Position numbers and translations under genes: made by a program. Of a stretch of 64,000 bases of DNA, positions 1 through 12,760 are shown in pieces. Below the pieces are notes generated by a model. The model did not search any database. It was not told the DNA's origin and worked only from the letters and a program-made list of their open reading frames with translations. Location: assembly GCA_023213315.1 (NCBI GenBank), contig JAKCPI010007974.1, forward strand, positions 62,001 to 126,000. The letters run 5' to 3'. The stretch is from Euborellia annulipes (lineage: Eukaryota; Arthropoda; Insecta; Dermaptera; Anisolabididae). Positions within the stretch are counted from its first letter, which is position 1. The number at the start of each line of letters is the position of its first letter.

Positions 1-564
1 AAGACACCGTTGAAAAACATTTATTTTTCAATAAATAATTAGCCCCCGGGGGGGGGTAGTTAGCCATCACATTTTTTTTTAATTATGAGTTATTTACTTT
101 AAGGAGAGATTTTAATAAGCCTTTTAAGGAGAAACAAACGTAAAACAGCGATAGAAGAAACGGGGAATTTTCTTTTCGTGCGTAAACGCACTGGCAACAC
201 TGACGGTTAGAACCAGGGTTAGGGTACAATTTAACCTAAATCTTAGATTATTTTGAGGTTAATTTGTGTGTTCCTGTTTTGTTTATTGAATTACAACCAT
301 TTTTTGTTGTATTTACAGTATGTGTATAAGCATATTCAACCGTAATGTCATTTGTGATATTAATTATTTCTATTTGAAATAATAAACTTAACAAAAAATA
401 GAAATACAAAATGTAGACGTATGTAATTTTGGAATGATTGATTGTGACTAACTTCATGGGAATGAATGAAAATGGCGGGGAAATTTGAATCTTACTTCAC
501 AGGAATGCCTGCAGATGGCTCTGATGTCGTTGTATATAAAAAGGCACGTAACGGAAATGACAGT
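1..564. other. AT-rich, no gene seen
   Basis: C/G homopolymer near 45-56; no conserved coding or recognised mobile element. Confidence 0.5.
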
Positions 565-715
565 TAGTTCACTTGAGTTGGAGCAAGTGCACAATACTTG
601 AGAACTGTTGCAGAATAAGCAGCTGAAACGTAGTACAGTATTTATATTTTTTAATAAATAATTGATATCAAAAATGTGGTCTATTATTAAAAATTCCCCT
701 AATAATAAAAATATA
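565..715 (+). repeat. Solo unit of the GAAACGT palindrome family
   Basis: GCAGCTGAAACGTAGTACAG and AAAAATGTGGTCTATTA match one arm of 35225-35475. Confidence 0.6.
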
Positions 716-1379
716 GACACTTCACTATCGTCAAAAGGTCAATCAGGACTAGAACCCAGCCATATTTATTTCAATTGATTGATAACTAGAGAAATATTGA
801 ACATTCAAAAAAGAAGAATGTAAAATAAATATATATTCACTTTTTCATACAAGAGAAGTCTAGAGAAATAAAAATAAAGTATTAAAATAAAAATATTACG
901 TGTACTTACCTATAGCCATAGAATAGAATAACACAAATACATGCGTAGGCTGATCCCTCATCTCTTTGCAACACAGATGAACAAACTTTTTTTATTGTGA
1001 CGATATTTTATTATTGAAATTTATGACATAGTTCTAAAATTTGTGAAGTAAAATCCAAATGTTAAATATAATTTTTTTTTTTTTTATTGTGACATAACAA
1101 TAATTCAATACAGTAAAAAATTTCTGAGATTCGACAAATAGATTATATAAAGATAAAGTTATTAAATTTTAGGCCAGGATCGGATTGGTTTGAATACCTG
1201 AGACATTTGATGAAATTGAAGATGTTCACTTATTTGCACTTAACCGTTGGTGTGACTAGAGGGAGTGGTCCGTAATATATTAATAAGTAAAGCCCCCCCC
1301 CCCCTCCCTCTTGGAATACAAACAAAGGCTGAATATTTTAGGTTAAGAGAAGTGTGAAATGTCCCCTGGACCGAAGTAC

Positions 1380-1553
1380 AGCTTTTTTACTTCTTGTGCA
1401 AGGGTTCAGGAGTTCGCAATCGTCGAGGATCTGACGAAAATATATTTCAATTAAATTGGCTACCAATGGGTATCATCGAACTGCCTGGGATCCGAACCCG
1501 TGACCCTCGGTATAGGAGGTTAGCACGCTAACCTCTACACCAAGCTAGAGGGC
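1380..1553 (-). repeat. tRNA-derived SINE
   Basis: Minus-strand head has A-box-like TTGGTGTAGAGGTTAGCGTG and B-box-like GGGTTCGGATCCC, then a non-tRNA tail. Not a functional tRNA. Confidence 0.75.
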
Positions 1554-1847
1554 TTGCTAAATAATTAATTTTTCAACTATTAACGAAAAATTAAAGGCGA
1601 ACACTATTTATTTACAATATTCAAAAAATCTTCACGGCGCCCCAAGAGAACAGTCGCGGCTCACAGTTTGGGAACCACTGGAATATGCCATAGGGAACAA
1701 ACAATTTCGTGTTCTCATTAATGAAATTCTCCTAGAAGGTAGGCAACCTAAATGCCTATGTGAATTCAAAAGGGATGCTTTATGGTTTGTAATAAAAGAC
1801 TCGGAGCCAAAAAGCAGGAAGGTTCACACAGAAGACACTGCTAGTGT

Positions 1848-2311
1848 AAGTAAAGTGGTCTTCTGAAGATTTCAATGGCAAAATGAGAATATACATTTTA
1901 AAGAGCATCTAAAAAATAATTGATTTTTGAATTAAAAAAAAAAAAAAATCGTTGGAGCAAATTTTGAGAAAATCCAAAAAAACTGAAAAACTACATCAGT
2001 AAAGTACTAGTTCTCTTTGGCCGATTTTGATTAAAAGCTTATTTTCACGCTCCCGGGGGGTGATTAACTTATATATAAAATTTCACCTTCCTAGCTCAAT
2101 TCCTTCAGGTTTAAAATTGAACAACACACACACACACACACACACACATCCACAGGCAGCCCATGTCGCGAAAACCACTTTTTTGGATTCAGGGAACCTC
2201 AAAACGTGTATATCCGTCAAAATCTCGACATCGAATTTTTGACATGAATCCAATACTTTCTCTCTTTATATTAACATATATAGAGGTAAGAGAAAGTAAA
2301 AATCTTAAAAT
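1848..2311 (+). repeat. Family A copy 1
   Basis: Shares with the other copies AGTAAAGTGGTCTTCTGAAG, GACATCGAATTTTTGACATG and the right end GGTAAGAGAAAGTAAAAA. Left hairpin missing. (AC)n at 2124-2150. Confidence 0.85.
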
Positions 2312-3454
2312 TAGAGATGAATCTTTACATAATTATAGTTCTAAGAAATATTAAAATTTGGAATGAAGTCAGTAAAAAGGACAAAGAATAATTAATGAGA
2401 AGCACAATTTTCTCACCTTTTCTTGAAATTTGGGGCAAATTATACCTTTGTCTCAATCAGGGAGGGGGAATTATAGGTTTAAACCCCCCCCCCCTCTTCC
2501 TTTATAAATTTCTGATTTGAATACCCGGGTCATTAGGTCAATTTGATTTTAAGAGTATCTTATTACCTTGTTAGATGAAATATTAAATTATCTTGTAAAA
2601 AAAATTGAAATTATGATCTACAAACTTTTATGTTAATAATTAGAGAGTAATTGCACGTATATATTAATAAAATTTGTTTTAAATTCATAGAGAAAATGGA
2701 TTTTTTTTTCTGTCTGGTGGTTTTTGTACTGATTGGATTATGTCTCTCTTTGTATAAGCATGCATTAAGTGAGTATGTGATCTGGCAAGTCCCCCGTTCT
2801 GTTAATTAGGAGATTGTTCTTGCCAGCTGGGCCTACGATTACCGTATTATAGCTATTCCAGGCTTTAGATTTTATTAATATTTCAACCCGACTTGCATTT
2901 TTTAAACATATTTAAACTACTTATTTGATACCAATATAAAGGTTTTATTTTAATTGCCATAGATTCCCTCTCCTAGGCGCTATTCTAGATCATATCAATC
3001 TTGTTTTGCTCACCGCCCCCTTTGAGGATTATTTCTTCTAGAGGCCCCCCCTCCCCCATCTTAATTTTACTTACCACCTGTCGCGAAAACAGCTATTGCC
3101 ACGATTATATATAAATGTGTAATATTATATTAATAGTTGTAAGATAGGATATAATTTCCAAAAGTTTCAAACATCGAAAAAAATAAAAGCAAAAACCATT
3201 CTCTAGTTGGAAATTTTGGAAAGAATTTATTTTGGTTGTTGTTAATTTGAATATGGTATAAAATTTTATTTCGTGTCACGAAACGTGGCCCTGGTTTGTT
3301 AATAAATTGAAATATAACTAGCTGCTTGCTCATTTATTCTTCCTATTCTATTATCAACACTCAGCTATATACCTCCTTCAAATCCAAAAATAAAAAATAT
3401 TAGTGTTCTTTAATAAGACAAATATTGATTTGAAATTTCTACAAGGGTCCTCGT
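2312..3454. other. AT-rich, no gene seen
   Basis: C-runs at 2485-2493 and 3044-3053; small open frames lack coding character. Confidence 0.5.
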
Positions 3455-4492
3455 TTTTTACTTTTCTCTTAGCCTATATATGAAATATATAGGAGAGAAA
3501 GTATTGCGATCATGTCAAAAATTCGATGTCGAGATTTTGATGGATATACATGTTTTGAGGTCCCCTGAGTCCAAAAAAGTGGGTCCCGCAAATTGGTCTG
3601 TGTGTGTGTGTGTGTGTATGTATGTGTGTGTGTCTGTATGTGTGTGTGTGTGTCTGTATGTGTGGACAGATTTTTAGCATGAAGGAATTGAGCTACCGGA
3701 TTGAAATTTTATATTTAACTTAGGTACCTTCCCACACGCTCAAAATAAGCTTTTGAACAAAATCGGCCAAAAAGTACTAGTACTTTACTGATGTACTTTT
3801 TCAGTTTTTTTCGATTTTCTCAAAATTCCCTCCAAGGATTTTTTTTAAAATTCAAAAAATCAATTATTTTTTAGATGCTCTTTAAAATGTATATTCTCAT
3901 TTTGCCGTTGAAATCTTCTGAAGACCACTTTACTCTTGTTCTTCATAGGAAAGATAGAAATGGTTGCTATGGTAACGGAATTTAAATCTTTTTTCTTTTT
4001 ATTAGATTAAAAATCAATTATTATTTAAATTCCCATTTATTTGTGTCTTTAATTGCTTAGGAGAAAACATATATCACTCTCTCTCTCTCTCACTTGCAAA
4101 CATTATCGCCTGTCTCTCCGCCTTCTCTCATAGGCCTAATGTTAATTTCCTATAGGGATTTGTATGTTAATTTCGATTCAAAAGGGGGTCCCCTTTGAAA
4201 CTTTTTAGGCATTTAAAATTTTTTTTTCCAATTCTTATGAAATTTTGTATTTATTTACGATTCTATATTGTGTATAAAATGTCCAAATATGAGATTAAAA
4301 TTTTGAAAAATAACCATAGTTTATTTCAAGCAGTCAACATTTAAAATGCAAGTTTGAAACTAAGGTGCTATGGGAAACTAAATATATCTCGACACAAAAA
4401 ATCTGGTGTGACCAGCACAGTGCGCAACTTTCTCTTACCGAAGGGTAAGAGAAAGTTGTGTGCTGTGCGCCAGTCACACCAGATTTTTTTTT
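3455..4492 (-). repeat. Family A copy 2, longest
   Basis: Reverse orientation, ending in the long hairpin at about 4399-4488 (AATCTGGTGTGACC ... GTCACACCAGATT with a CTTACCGAAGGGTAAG tip). About 390 bp at 3985-4360 are not shared. (TG)n at 3598-3665. Confidence 0.85.
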
Positions 4493-4719
4493 TAAATAAA
4501 TACCTTGAATTCAAAGGAATTTGTTTCATGTTTTAATATCATTCAATATTTAGAGGTTGCACTGTGTTAGAAAGCATGTTAAATTTTTGATAAGGTTAAT
4601 TAAATAATCAGATCAATCGATTGCACTTTGTTTGTTCCTTGTAGGCTATGAATTTTATCAAAAAAAAGTGAAATATACTTTTCAAGAAATTTAAAAATCA
4701 TAATGTAAAGTTTTGACCG

Positions 4720-4890
4720 TTGGCTCTTTTTTGTCAATTAAAATATACAAATAAAAACACTAGGTTATTTGTTTCAAATTATTGAAGGAAGAATTGAGAA
4801 ATCATTTCTGGGCCAGGACACATGAGTATCGGAATAATTTGAAACAAAGAACCGAGTGTTTTTATTTCTATATTTTATTTAAAAAAACTT
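4720..4890. repeat. Eroded palindromic element
   Basis: AAAAACACTAGGTTATTTGTTTC and a degenerate complement (GAAACAAAGAACCGAGTGTTTT) flank an unrelated centre; near a GACCGTTGGCTC tail in reverse. No ribozyme core left. Confidence 0.5.
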
Positions 4891-5393
4891 GAACAATAAT
4901 TATAATAATAAAAAAAAGAGAAATCCTAAAAATGTTGAAGGCAAAATCAAATTTTAAAGAAATATATTTCTTATGGAAAATTTTAAAATTTCATTGAAAA
5001 ATTTTTATTGGATTTTTATTTTAAAGAATATTTATTTATTTATTATTGATAAGGTTATCAGACGACCGGATTTCGTCCAGATTTGGAACATGTGTTTGGT
5101 TTTGCGTCCGGAACTGAGAAATGTCCGGATTTTACTAATATGAACCGAAAACGTGGTCAAATTGGAGAATTTAATGGAATTTAAGTGATAGTGTATATAA
5201 AAGCGAGGATATGTGAAACAAATAAAATTCTGTAGGGGTTTTATTTTAGTGAAAATATTTCCTCGCTTTTATAAAGGCTAACTCAGAAAAGCGAGACGCA
5301 TTTTTTGATTTGCTAGATTTTTGCTAGAAATGTTTGAAAATTATTAATTATTATTATCATATTGCCTATTGAATTGCTTGGAGCAGTGTTTTT

Positions 5394-5668
5394 TTTTTTT
5401 TTTTGATAAAAACATTCACACTTTTTTCTCATTCACGCTCACATTCACACACGCATTCACACAGTCTTTTCGGCAACTTAGGCCATTTAAGACTTTAAAC
5501 GATATCCGTTAATGATTATTATACATATTGGGGGTCTCAGGCATTTTTATTTAAGCCATTTGGTATCCAAATGCCTTAAATAAAATTATCGGACTGCCTG
5601 GGATCCGAACCCGTGACATTCGGTATAGAAGGTAGACACGCTACCAACTACTCCAAGCCCCGTGGGCT
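5394..5668 (-). repeat. tRNA-derived SINE, near full length
   Basis: Head at 5595-5668, body with the palindrome CATTTGGTATCCAAATG, tail with TTGCCGAAAAGACTGTGTG and GTGTGAATG repeats in the minus sense. Confidence 0.8.
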
Positions 5669-5883
5669 GGAGCAGTGTTTAATATTAAGCGATGGAAGGA
5701 TTGAAATAAAATTAGAAAAAAAAAAAAAAACTTCACTAAGTTTATTCAATCCGTTTTATTATAGGTAGTTTAAAAAAGAAAAATTTTTCAATCATCATAA
5801 AGCGTTATTATTTTAAATTTGATCGAATATTTATATATCTGATTTTTTTTTTTTTAATTAAATTTGTATTATTTTTTAATTAA

Positions 5884-6677
5884 GGTTGTTCGGACATTAA
5901 AGCACTTGAGTAGATTAAAAGCTAATTTTTTAATATGTTATTAATCACTATCAAATACGTATAAAATAAAATTTTGAAGCAGATCTGACACAGGGTTATC
6001 GTGTAATTAATTTTTAAAAAATTGAAATTTAACATGTAGCCTATGGGGAATAACGACGAAACGCACACATATCGAATTATATAGGCATCTGTGCAAATGA
6101 TACAAAAAACAAAAAACTTACATTTTATTAATTCACTTCCGAGGAATACGTTAAAAATAAAATCAAAAGTTTCTGCCGACCGCTTTTAAAGATATTTTAA
6201 CAAGAAAGTCAAAAAATTCTCCAAAATGACAGTCGCTAATATTTAAAAAATAATGAATTCTCGAGAGTCAGACCAGCCTGGCAACGTCGCATAGCATAAG
6301 TGTCTTATCTCTATGTCAGATACATTTTTTTTTTTCAATTTTACAATATTTTTTCTCGCAAATCGTCCATTGTGTTTAAACTGATTTGCATTAAACATTG
6401 TAATATATTAAATAAAATAAAATTTAAGGCGTTTAAGATTTAAAATAGATAGTTGATGAATGCAATGGTGCCAGATCTATATTACGTGAAATACTGCTTC
6501 AAGTCGAAAGTCATTCATTTATTATTTTTGGTAATTAAATTATTAACTTAATCCAATTATAAACTATGATAGGTCACGACTAAATTATAATAAGGAATTT
6601 TGGCATTCAAATTTTTAATTTTATTTAAAAAAAAATTTAGATTCTATTATGACTTACGATGTACTATCCGAACAACC
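5884..6677. mobile_element. TTAA-flanked non-autonomous DNA transposon
   Basis: Inverted termini GGTTGTTCGGA... and ...TCCGAACAACC, each bordered by TTAA (5880-5883, 6678-6681). The 794-bp interior is noncoding. TTAA suggests a piggyBac-type transposase, though the ends lack the usual CCC/GGG. Confidence 0.65.
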
Positions 6678-6681
6678 TTAA

Positions 6682-7628
6682 ATTCATGAAAATATTTTTT
6701 TTTTTTTTTTGAAATTGATTTTAAACCCCCAGATGACAGACAAATATGCCCAGAGGGCGTTAAGCCTAAATACGTTGTAATAAAAAAGGTCAAATGAAAA
6801 ATTCAAATAGAAATGAGGGTAAAATTTATAAATAAAACTCTAGCATGCATATTTAGGCTCTTAATAGAGATCGAACTTTTTTGGCAAAATAAAAAGATCT
6901 TGTTTTATGCAAAAGAAAATTGCAAAAAATTGAATTTTTTTATGTGATTTTATTCATTGTCATCTACAAAAAATCAAAAACAAAAAGAAAAGAAACCTTC
7001 CCCGGGTGGTTACCCCTGGTGCACTAAAGGCAAGCACCAAACCCATTTGCAGGTTTCGAGCTCAGGGAGTTAATTTTCTCCAAATATCTATTTTTCTATA
7101 TGGCTGGCTACACTTTCAAGTTTATTTTTAAAATTATAATAATAGAGTATAATCTTATTTCCAAGTGTTAATATCTGTTCTAGTCATTTTCCTATTTTAC
7201 TATCAAGCTGGAATTGAGTTTCTAATAAAAAAAAAAAAAAAAGAATTTATGTTATTTTTTTGGCAAAATCCTGTAAAAGGCATCTCCTTTCTTTTTCTCT
7301 TCCAATAATAATTGAGAAACATGCGATAATTAATTTGTTTGGTGTCTGGGGGTCCTGATTCGAGTCCAGGGGGCGCAATTTTGTCCAATCCAGGCATCAA
7401 CTCCTCCCTATATCACAGCCTTATTTGAAAATATTGCAATTTTTTCAAACAAAGATACATTATATCTGGTGAAAATTTAAATTTAATATATGTGCGATGC
7501 CCTCAGGCTAGCAGAGCCAGGGGGAAAATTAATTAAAAAATGGAATATATATGATTAATTATAGAATAATAATTGTGAGATTTAATTTAAAATATTTTTT
7601 TATTATTTATTCAATGTCTTTTTCGCCC
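6682..7628. other. AT-rich, no gene seen
   Basis: A faint tRNA-like GATTCGAGTCCAGGGGGCGC at 7348-7377 may be an old SINE relic. Confidence 0.4.
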
Positions 7629-7800
7629 TTAGGCTTTGGTGTAGCGTGCTGGCCTTCTATACCAAGGATCGCGGGTTCGGTTTGGATACAAAATGGCTTA
7701 AATAAATATCCATGGACCCTAAATATACGAGTTTCGTTAAAAGTCTGAGTGCCGAAAAGAGTGTGATTGTGTGATTGTGTATGGGAAAAAGTATGTTTTT
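7629..7800 (+). repeat. tRNA-derived SINE
   Basis: GGCTTTGGTGTAGCGTGCTG head, GCGGGTTCGG B box, AAATGGCTTAAATAA body, GCCGAAAAGAGTGTG tail. Some of the usual GGTTAG block is lost. Confidence 0.75.
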
Positions 7801-7950
7801 CGGCATCGAAGCCCATTTAGACCTTGTCCCTATTTATTTAAACTGATCTGTAGCAAATTCAATTTTAATAAAAAACAGACGGGATGAGAACCCGCGAACC
7901 TTGGTACAAAAGGCAGCATACTAACCCATACACCAAGGCCCGAGAGCTAA
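7801..7950 (-). repeat. tRNA-derived SINE, tail variant
   Basis: Minus head CTCGGGCCTTGGTGTATGGG and B box GCGGGTTCTCATCCC; tail of the AATTGAAATAAATAGGG type. Tail to tail with the previous SINE. Confidence 0.7.
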
Positions 7951-8424
7951 TTTTTCTTTTATGTCACATGAACTATGAAACTAATTTTCGAAATTTTTTT
8001 TATTCTATTTTATGACGATGGTTTTAGAAAAACATGCTGGGTTTGCACGAGCTTAGTACTGAGTATTAGTTACTATCCGATTCACTAATAACTGGATAGT
8101 AGTAGCTCACTACTAAACAGAGTAAAGGTAGTGTGAGGTGGGGGAAGCTACTTGTTATAGAAAACTTGTCATTGTACTAACCACCTATATTGTGAGAATT
8201 AGTGTTAGTAGTTCGTGTAAACCCTTCTTGGGGTGTAAAAAAATTTAGTCAGATTCTAAAAAAGGTGAATTCCCGACTATGAGTGGAGGGGCTAAGTCGC
8301 CTGGCTGGGTTTCCCAAAAGCGGTAGTTAACAAATTTCTCGGTGCTCGTATCCTCTTTTAAAAGGGTTGAAATTTTCATTTGTCTCAGGAATGAAAGTTA
8401 GAAGAAAACGCACCTCAGAATTTT

Positions 8425-9080
8425 TCTTTAAAAATCTGGTGTGACTGGGGCACAGCACACAACTTTCTCTTACCTTCGGTAATCGAAAGTTGTGTACTGT
8501 GCTTGTCACACCAGATTTTTTGTGTCGACATGTATTTAGTTCCCGGCAGTAGGGAATATTTGAATTCAGATGTAAAATTTATAAGTATGGGAAAATATTT
8601 ATATTTTGTTACCATGGCAACCATTTCTCCTATCTTTCCTATGAAACACAAGAGTAAAGTGTGCTTCAAACAATTTTGAGGGCAAAACGAGAATATACAT
8701 TTGATAGAGCATCTAAAAAATAATTGGATTTTTGAATTTTAATCAAAATCGTTAGAGCGAATTTTGAGAAAATCGAAAAAAACTGAAAAAGTACATCAGT
8801 AAAGTACTAGTACTCTTTGGCCGATTTTGATTAAAAGCTTATTTTTCCGGTCCCGGGGGTGTTTAACTTAAATATAAAATTTTAACCTCGTAGCTCAATT
8901 CCTTCATCCTTAAAATTGACCCACACACACACCCACCCACCCACCCACCCACCCACAGACAGACCATGTCGCGAAAACCACTTTTTTGGATTCAGGGGAC
9001 CTCAAAACGTGAAGATCCATCAAAATCTCGACATCGAATTTTTGACATGAATCCAATACTTTCTCTCTATATCTTTCTTC
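8425..9080 (+). repeat. Family A copy 3, both ends recognisable
   Basis: Begins with the hairpin (8430-8518), passes the GTCGACATGTATTTAG block, has an ACCC-type microsatellite (8922-8956), and runs into the Helitron; GGTAAGAGAAAG resumes at about 9596. Confidence 0.85.
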
Positions 9081-9442
9081 TTTCTTTATATATATAATTC
9101 TTCTGTACGTGTGTATGTGACTGAACTCCTCCTAAACGACTGAATCAATTATGATGAAATTTTCTGTGTATGTTTGTGAGAATCCCGGACAGGTTTTGTT
9201 TCACAAATAACAATAAATTAATGAGTAATTAACCGTTAAAATAAGAAAAAATAAAAATTAGGAGAAAGGGTTGCCATGGTAAGAAAATATAAATATTTAC
9301 CCATGTTTACGATTTTTTTTTATTTATTTACATTTTGAATTCTAAAATATCGGCGCAAATTTTTTGTCTGTGTACCGGGAGAGTCCCGGAAAGGATATGA
9401 TTCACAAAAAATCTTAAATTCATGAATAATTAACCTTTAAAA

Positions 9443-9574
9443 TAGTCTCTATATATATAAATGAAAAGGGAAATGTATGTACCGGTATGTATATAAGTAG
9501 GCGAGCAAGGGGGTCCAGGGGCGCAGCCCCCTGCTAGATGGAAAGCCCCGCCGAAGGCGGGGCTTTGCGTCTAG
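9443..9574 (+). mobile_element. Helitron 3-prime end (short non-autonomous copy)
   Basis: A GC-rich hairpin AAGCCCCGCC-GAA-GGCGGGGCTT is followed by TGCGT and CTAG (9571-9574), then T, as Helitrons end. A TC-start TCTCTATATATATAAATG lies at about 9445; a related start lies near 9063 with internal text GACTGAACTCCTCCTAAACG, so the element may span 9063-9574. No Rep/helicase. Confidence 0.65.
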
Positions 9575-9684
9575 TATATATTACATATATACATAGGTAA
9601 GAGAAAGTAAAAATATATTTTAACAGATAACATTAGATGAAATTGTTCTGCCCTGAGTCAATTATCACATTAGGCACTAAATAA

Positions 9685-9980
9685 TAGGGTCCGACCGAAA
9701 CAAGATTTTCAACCGAAACCGAATATTCGGCCTCGATCTTAGTTTCGGCCGAAACCGAAACTTGTATTTTCTATGAAAAAAAAAATTCATATCATTTTAC
9801 CTTTTTTTTTGAAATTTTTTTCCCTCCCGTGAAAATCATTTTACCTTTTTTAGGGAGACTAAATTTTATCCCTCAAGTGCAAATCATTTGACCTTTTTTT
9901 GCATGCGAGTCTCATCCCATCTTTTCAGTCTCAGGTTTCGGCTACTTTTTGACCGAAACCGAATATTCGGTCGGTTCCTA
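9685..9980. mobile_element. hAT-type MITE, perfect 8-bp duplication CTAAATAA
   Basis: Ends TAGGGTCCGACCGA and TCGGTCGGTTCCTA are inverted; CTAAATAA flanks both sides (9677-9684, 9981-9988). Interior shares a GAGTCTCATCCCATCTTTTC block with the hAT element at 12761-13648. Confidence 0.85.
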
Positions 9981-10525
9981 CTAAATAACTATTGTATTCG
10001 TGATTGAAGAGAGTAAAAAGTTTTTCTTTAACTAAATACTTTTTTCTAATGATATATTAAATACAATTCGAAATATATGTGCATAATGACCACTAGGATG
10101 ACTTTGACCAAAGCCGAAACGTCAGCTGTTATATTTTTTAAAGAAAAAATTCTGACTGCGTTTTCTTCTAACTTTCTCTTCATTTGTGGTACAAATTCCA
10201 CCCTTATACTCATTTTTATTTATAAAACAGTATTTTTTAATAATTCTAAAAAAAAATTCCAACTCCCATGAAAGGCTTTCTTGCTCTTAAACGGAATCGC
10301 AATCCCTCGAGGGCTCGCAAATCTCACTTTAAGAAACTTTTTTTATATACCGGAATAAAAAAAACGCATTAAAGAATGTTAATGTCATTAAATATAATTT
10401 ATTCCTCGCTAATTACTAAACAAAGGGAAGAATATCTAAATAAAATTTTCTTTTCGGATGTCACACTTTGAGATAAATCTTGACAAAAGCCTTCAAATAT
10501 ATTTTTCTAAGTTGAGTGCTTCTAA

Positions 10526-11579
10526 GGGCCGGTTGCTTCATCCTGGGTGAGCTTGTTAGCCCCGACTTTTTTTGTAGTGCAGAAACCCACTTCAGTTTTA
10601 TTTTTATAGTAAAATATACGATATTTCATCATTTTATTGCTAAAAGAAGTATTCTAGAAGTACATATATTTGTTATTTTACCTTATATTCTACTTATTTT
10701 ATCAATAAAATGATGAAATGTCGTATATTTTATAAAATATGTTATAGGCTAGGGCCCACTTGCATCAGATCTCGTCGCCATATTTAGCCCTGAGTTAACC
10801 TCACTTTTGAGTAATTTCATATAGATATATGGGGAATTGGAGCCAAGGTCCGGGCTAAAGTTAGCCCAGGCTCAAAGGTGGGGCTAAGATTTAGCCCTGG
10901 GTTGACACGTACGAACATGTATTATGAACTCAAGCATCCTAACTTCACCAATATAAATGTAAAAAATAATATAAATGCAATCTGGAATCTACCGTTTTTT
11001 TGTTATTATTCATTTTATGTCAATCAGGATTATACTCGTATATCCAGGATATATTGCAAGTTGTTGAATATTCTCCTAACTTCATCTAAGGCATTGCACA
11101 TGTCTTGTTAATAAAACTATTTGTTTTCAAATTGAATGCAAATTGATATTAAATATTTATATGAATATTTTCTGTTGATATTACTTCTTGTTAGGTGAAA
11201 ATAAAAGGTATATTTCTTTTTGAAATTATCTTTATTTGAGCCACACAGCTGGCAATTTGTCAAAATAGTTGTGAAGATTGGAACAATTGACTAATTGTTA
11301 TGTGAAAACTAATAAATCTTGTTTATTTTTTTGAAAATTTTCAAATTTTAGCAAAAAAAAATTAAATTCTTATATTTAAATGTATATTAATAATATTTAT
11401 TTAAATTATGGGTGATAATATCAATTTTTATTTTTAATAATTTTTATAAGATGCCTTAATGGAGTTGCAAACTTCACAAACAGAACATGATTTGTTCCCC
11501 CGGAAGAGGGTTTCTGCATTACAAAAAAAGCCATTTAGCCCGGGGCTAACAAACTCACCCAGGATGAAGCAACCGGCCC
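10526..11579. mobile_element. Harbinger-like non-autonomous DNA transposon
   Basis: Long terminal inverted repeats start GGGCCGGTTGCTTCATCCTG (left) with the reverse complement at 11553-11579, flanked by TAA on both sides (10523-10525 and 11580-11582). TAA/TTA duplication with GGGCC-type ends fits PIF/Harbinger. No transposase is seen in the AT-rich interior. Confidence 0.7.
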
Positions 11580-12344
11580 TAAGAGAGTTTAAAGCTTTTT
11601 TTTTTTATAATAAAAGATTTCTATCCCATTTGGGATTTCTCTTCACAATATCTATAATATTTATTTCTATAGAATGATTTTAAGGAAAGATAAAATTTAT
11701 CTTTATACAGAGTAGTTTGTTTAATTTTTTTTTGACATTTTGCCCATTTGTTCAGATTTATTAGTTATATTTTTTCGATTGGTTGCGCACATTTTAGAGA
11801 GCGATCGTAACTTGGGAATTTATGTCAGAAATGTTTCATGCATTTAAGTCACCGTTTATTTAGAGAAATGATGTTTTTTTTTTTTTTTGCCTGTTCTTTA
11901 TTGGCTAGGCAATATAAACACTCGGACATGAAGGGGTTGAGGGGTTGAAATTCCTACAAACTGTTGCAGGGTCAATTAACCACTTTTTGGAAAAGCGCCA
12001 ACTAAGCGGCGCGCGATCGAAAATAACAGGGTGGAAAAAAAAAAAAATTTTTTTTGTTATATTTTGCACATCAACTCACCGCAGAGTGCGATTTGGACGA
12101 GTGCGCAAATGTGCCACCGCATGCTTGAGGAAAAAAAATTAAAAAATGTCACCCCGTTTTAAGAACACGATAACGACGACATTCCCCCACGTAAACAAAC
12201 CAAATCACTTCATAGTCCGTTGAGGGGGTGAAGATGGAAGAAAAAAAACAATCACGCACGATGTTTATTTATTTATAATTTATTTATCTATTAATTAAAT
12301 TATTATTATTATTTTTTTTTTAATTTTCACCCGCGTAACCGAAA

Positions 12345-12595
12345 GCAAACAACAAAATGATTTCGATTCGTATTGAATTGCGTATGTTTGGGGAACGGTG
12401 CGTTCGGGACGCGCGCCGCCGACAAACAGACGGAGTGAGTCCGAGGACGGCGATCTCGGCATCGCTTCCCCGCCATCTCCCCTCCTTTGATCCCACAGGA
12501 TCTCCTTTCCCCGTCGGAGAAATTGGCCGCTAGAGCGCTCTACTATCCAGACGGGCTTTTTAGAACTCGATGCTCGGAGCAACAAAGGCGCAGGT
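12345..12595. other. GC-rich island, possible promoter/5-prime exon
   Basis: Sharply GC- and CpG-richer than surroundings (for example GGACGCGCGCCGCCGAC), with no recognised transposon. On the plus strand it ends in GGCGCAG|GTGAATG, donor-like. A minus-strand frame (12295-12603) is open but looks unlike a protein. Confidence 0.3.
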
Positions 12596-12760
12596 GAATG
12601 CAATTAATTAATCACACTCACCGTAATCACAGATATCTGTTATTTATTATATAGAGATTGTATAAAAAATTTGATGTCGAGATTTTGATGAGAATTTACA
12701 ATTTAAGGCATAATGTGTTTAAAAAAAAGTGGAACCTTCAAAATGGTCATGTGTGAATAT

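Noticed and set aside
643..662. Hammerhead core in the GAAACGTAGTACAG family (also 35360, 39550)
   Set aside because: GAAAC and a possible GTAC/GTAC outer stem are present, but the CTGANGA box is not recognisable, so I do not call it a ribozyme.
1483..1553. Possible tRNA genes at SINE heads
   Set aside because: A and B boxes are present but anticodon and acceptor stems do not pair properly and a common non-tRNA body follows.
1630..1680. hAT right end (GTTTGGGAACCACTG)
   Set aside because: The end looks typical, but no matching left end or 8-bp duplication could be found; a similar lone end is at 18670-18693.
12295..12603. 102-codon minus-strand frame in the GC-rich island
   Set aside because: GC-rich DNA has few stops; the tail is poly-Lys/Ile from A/T runs, and no domain is visible.
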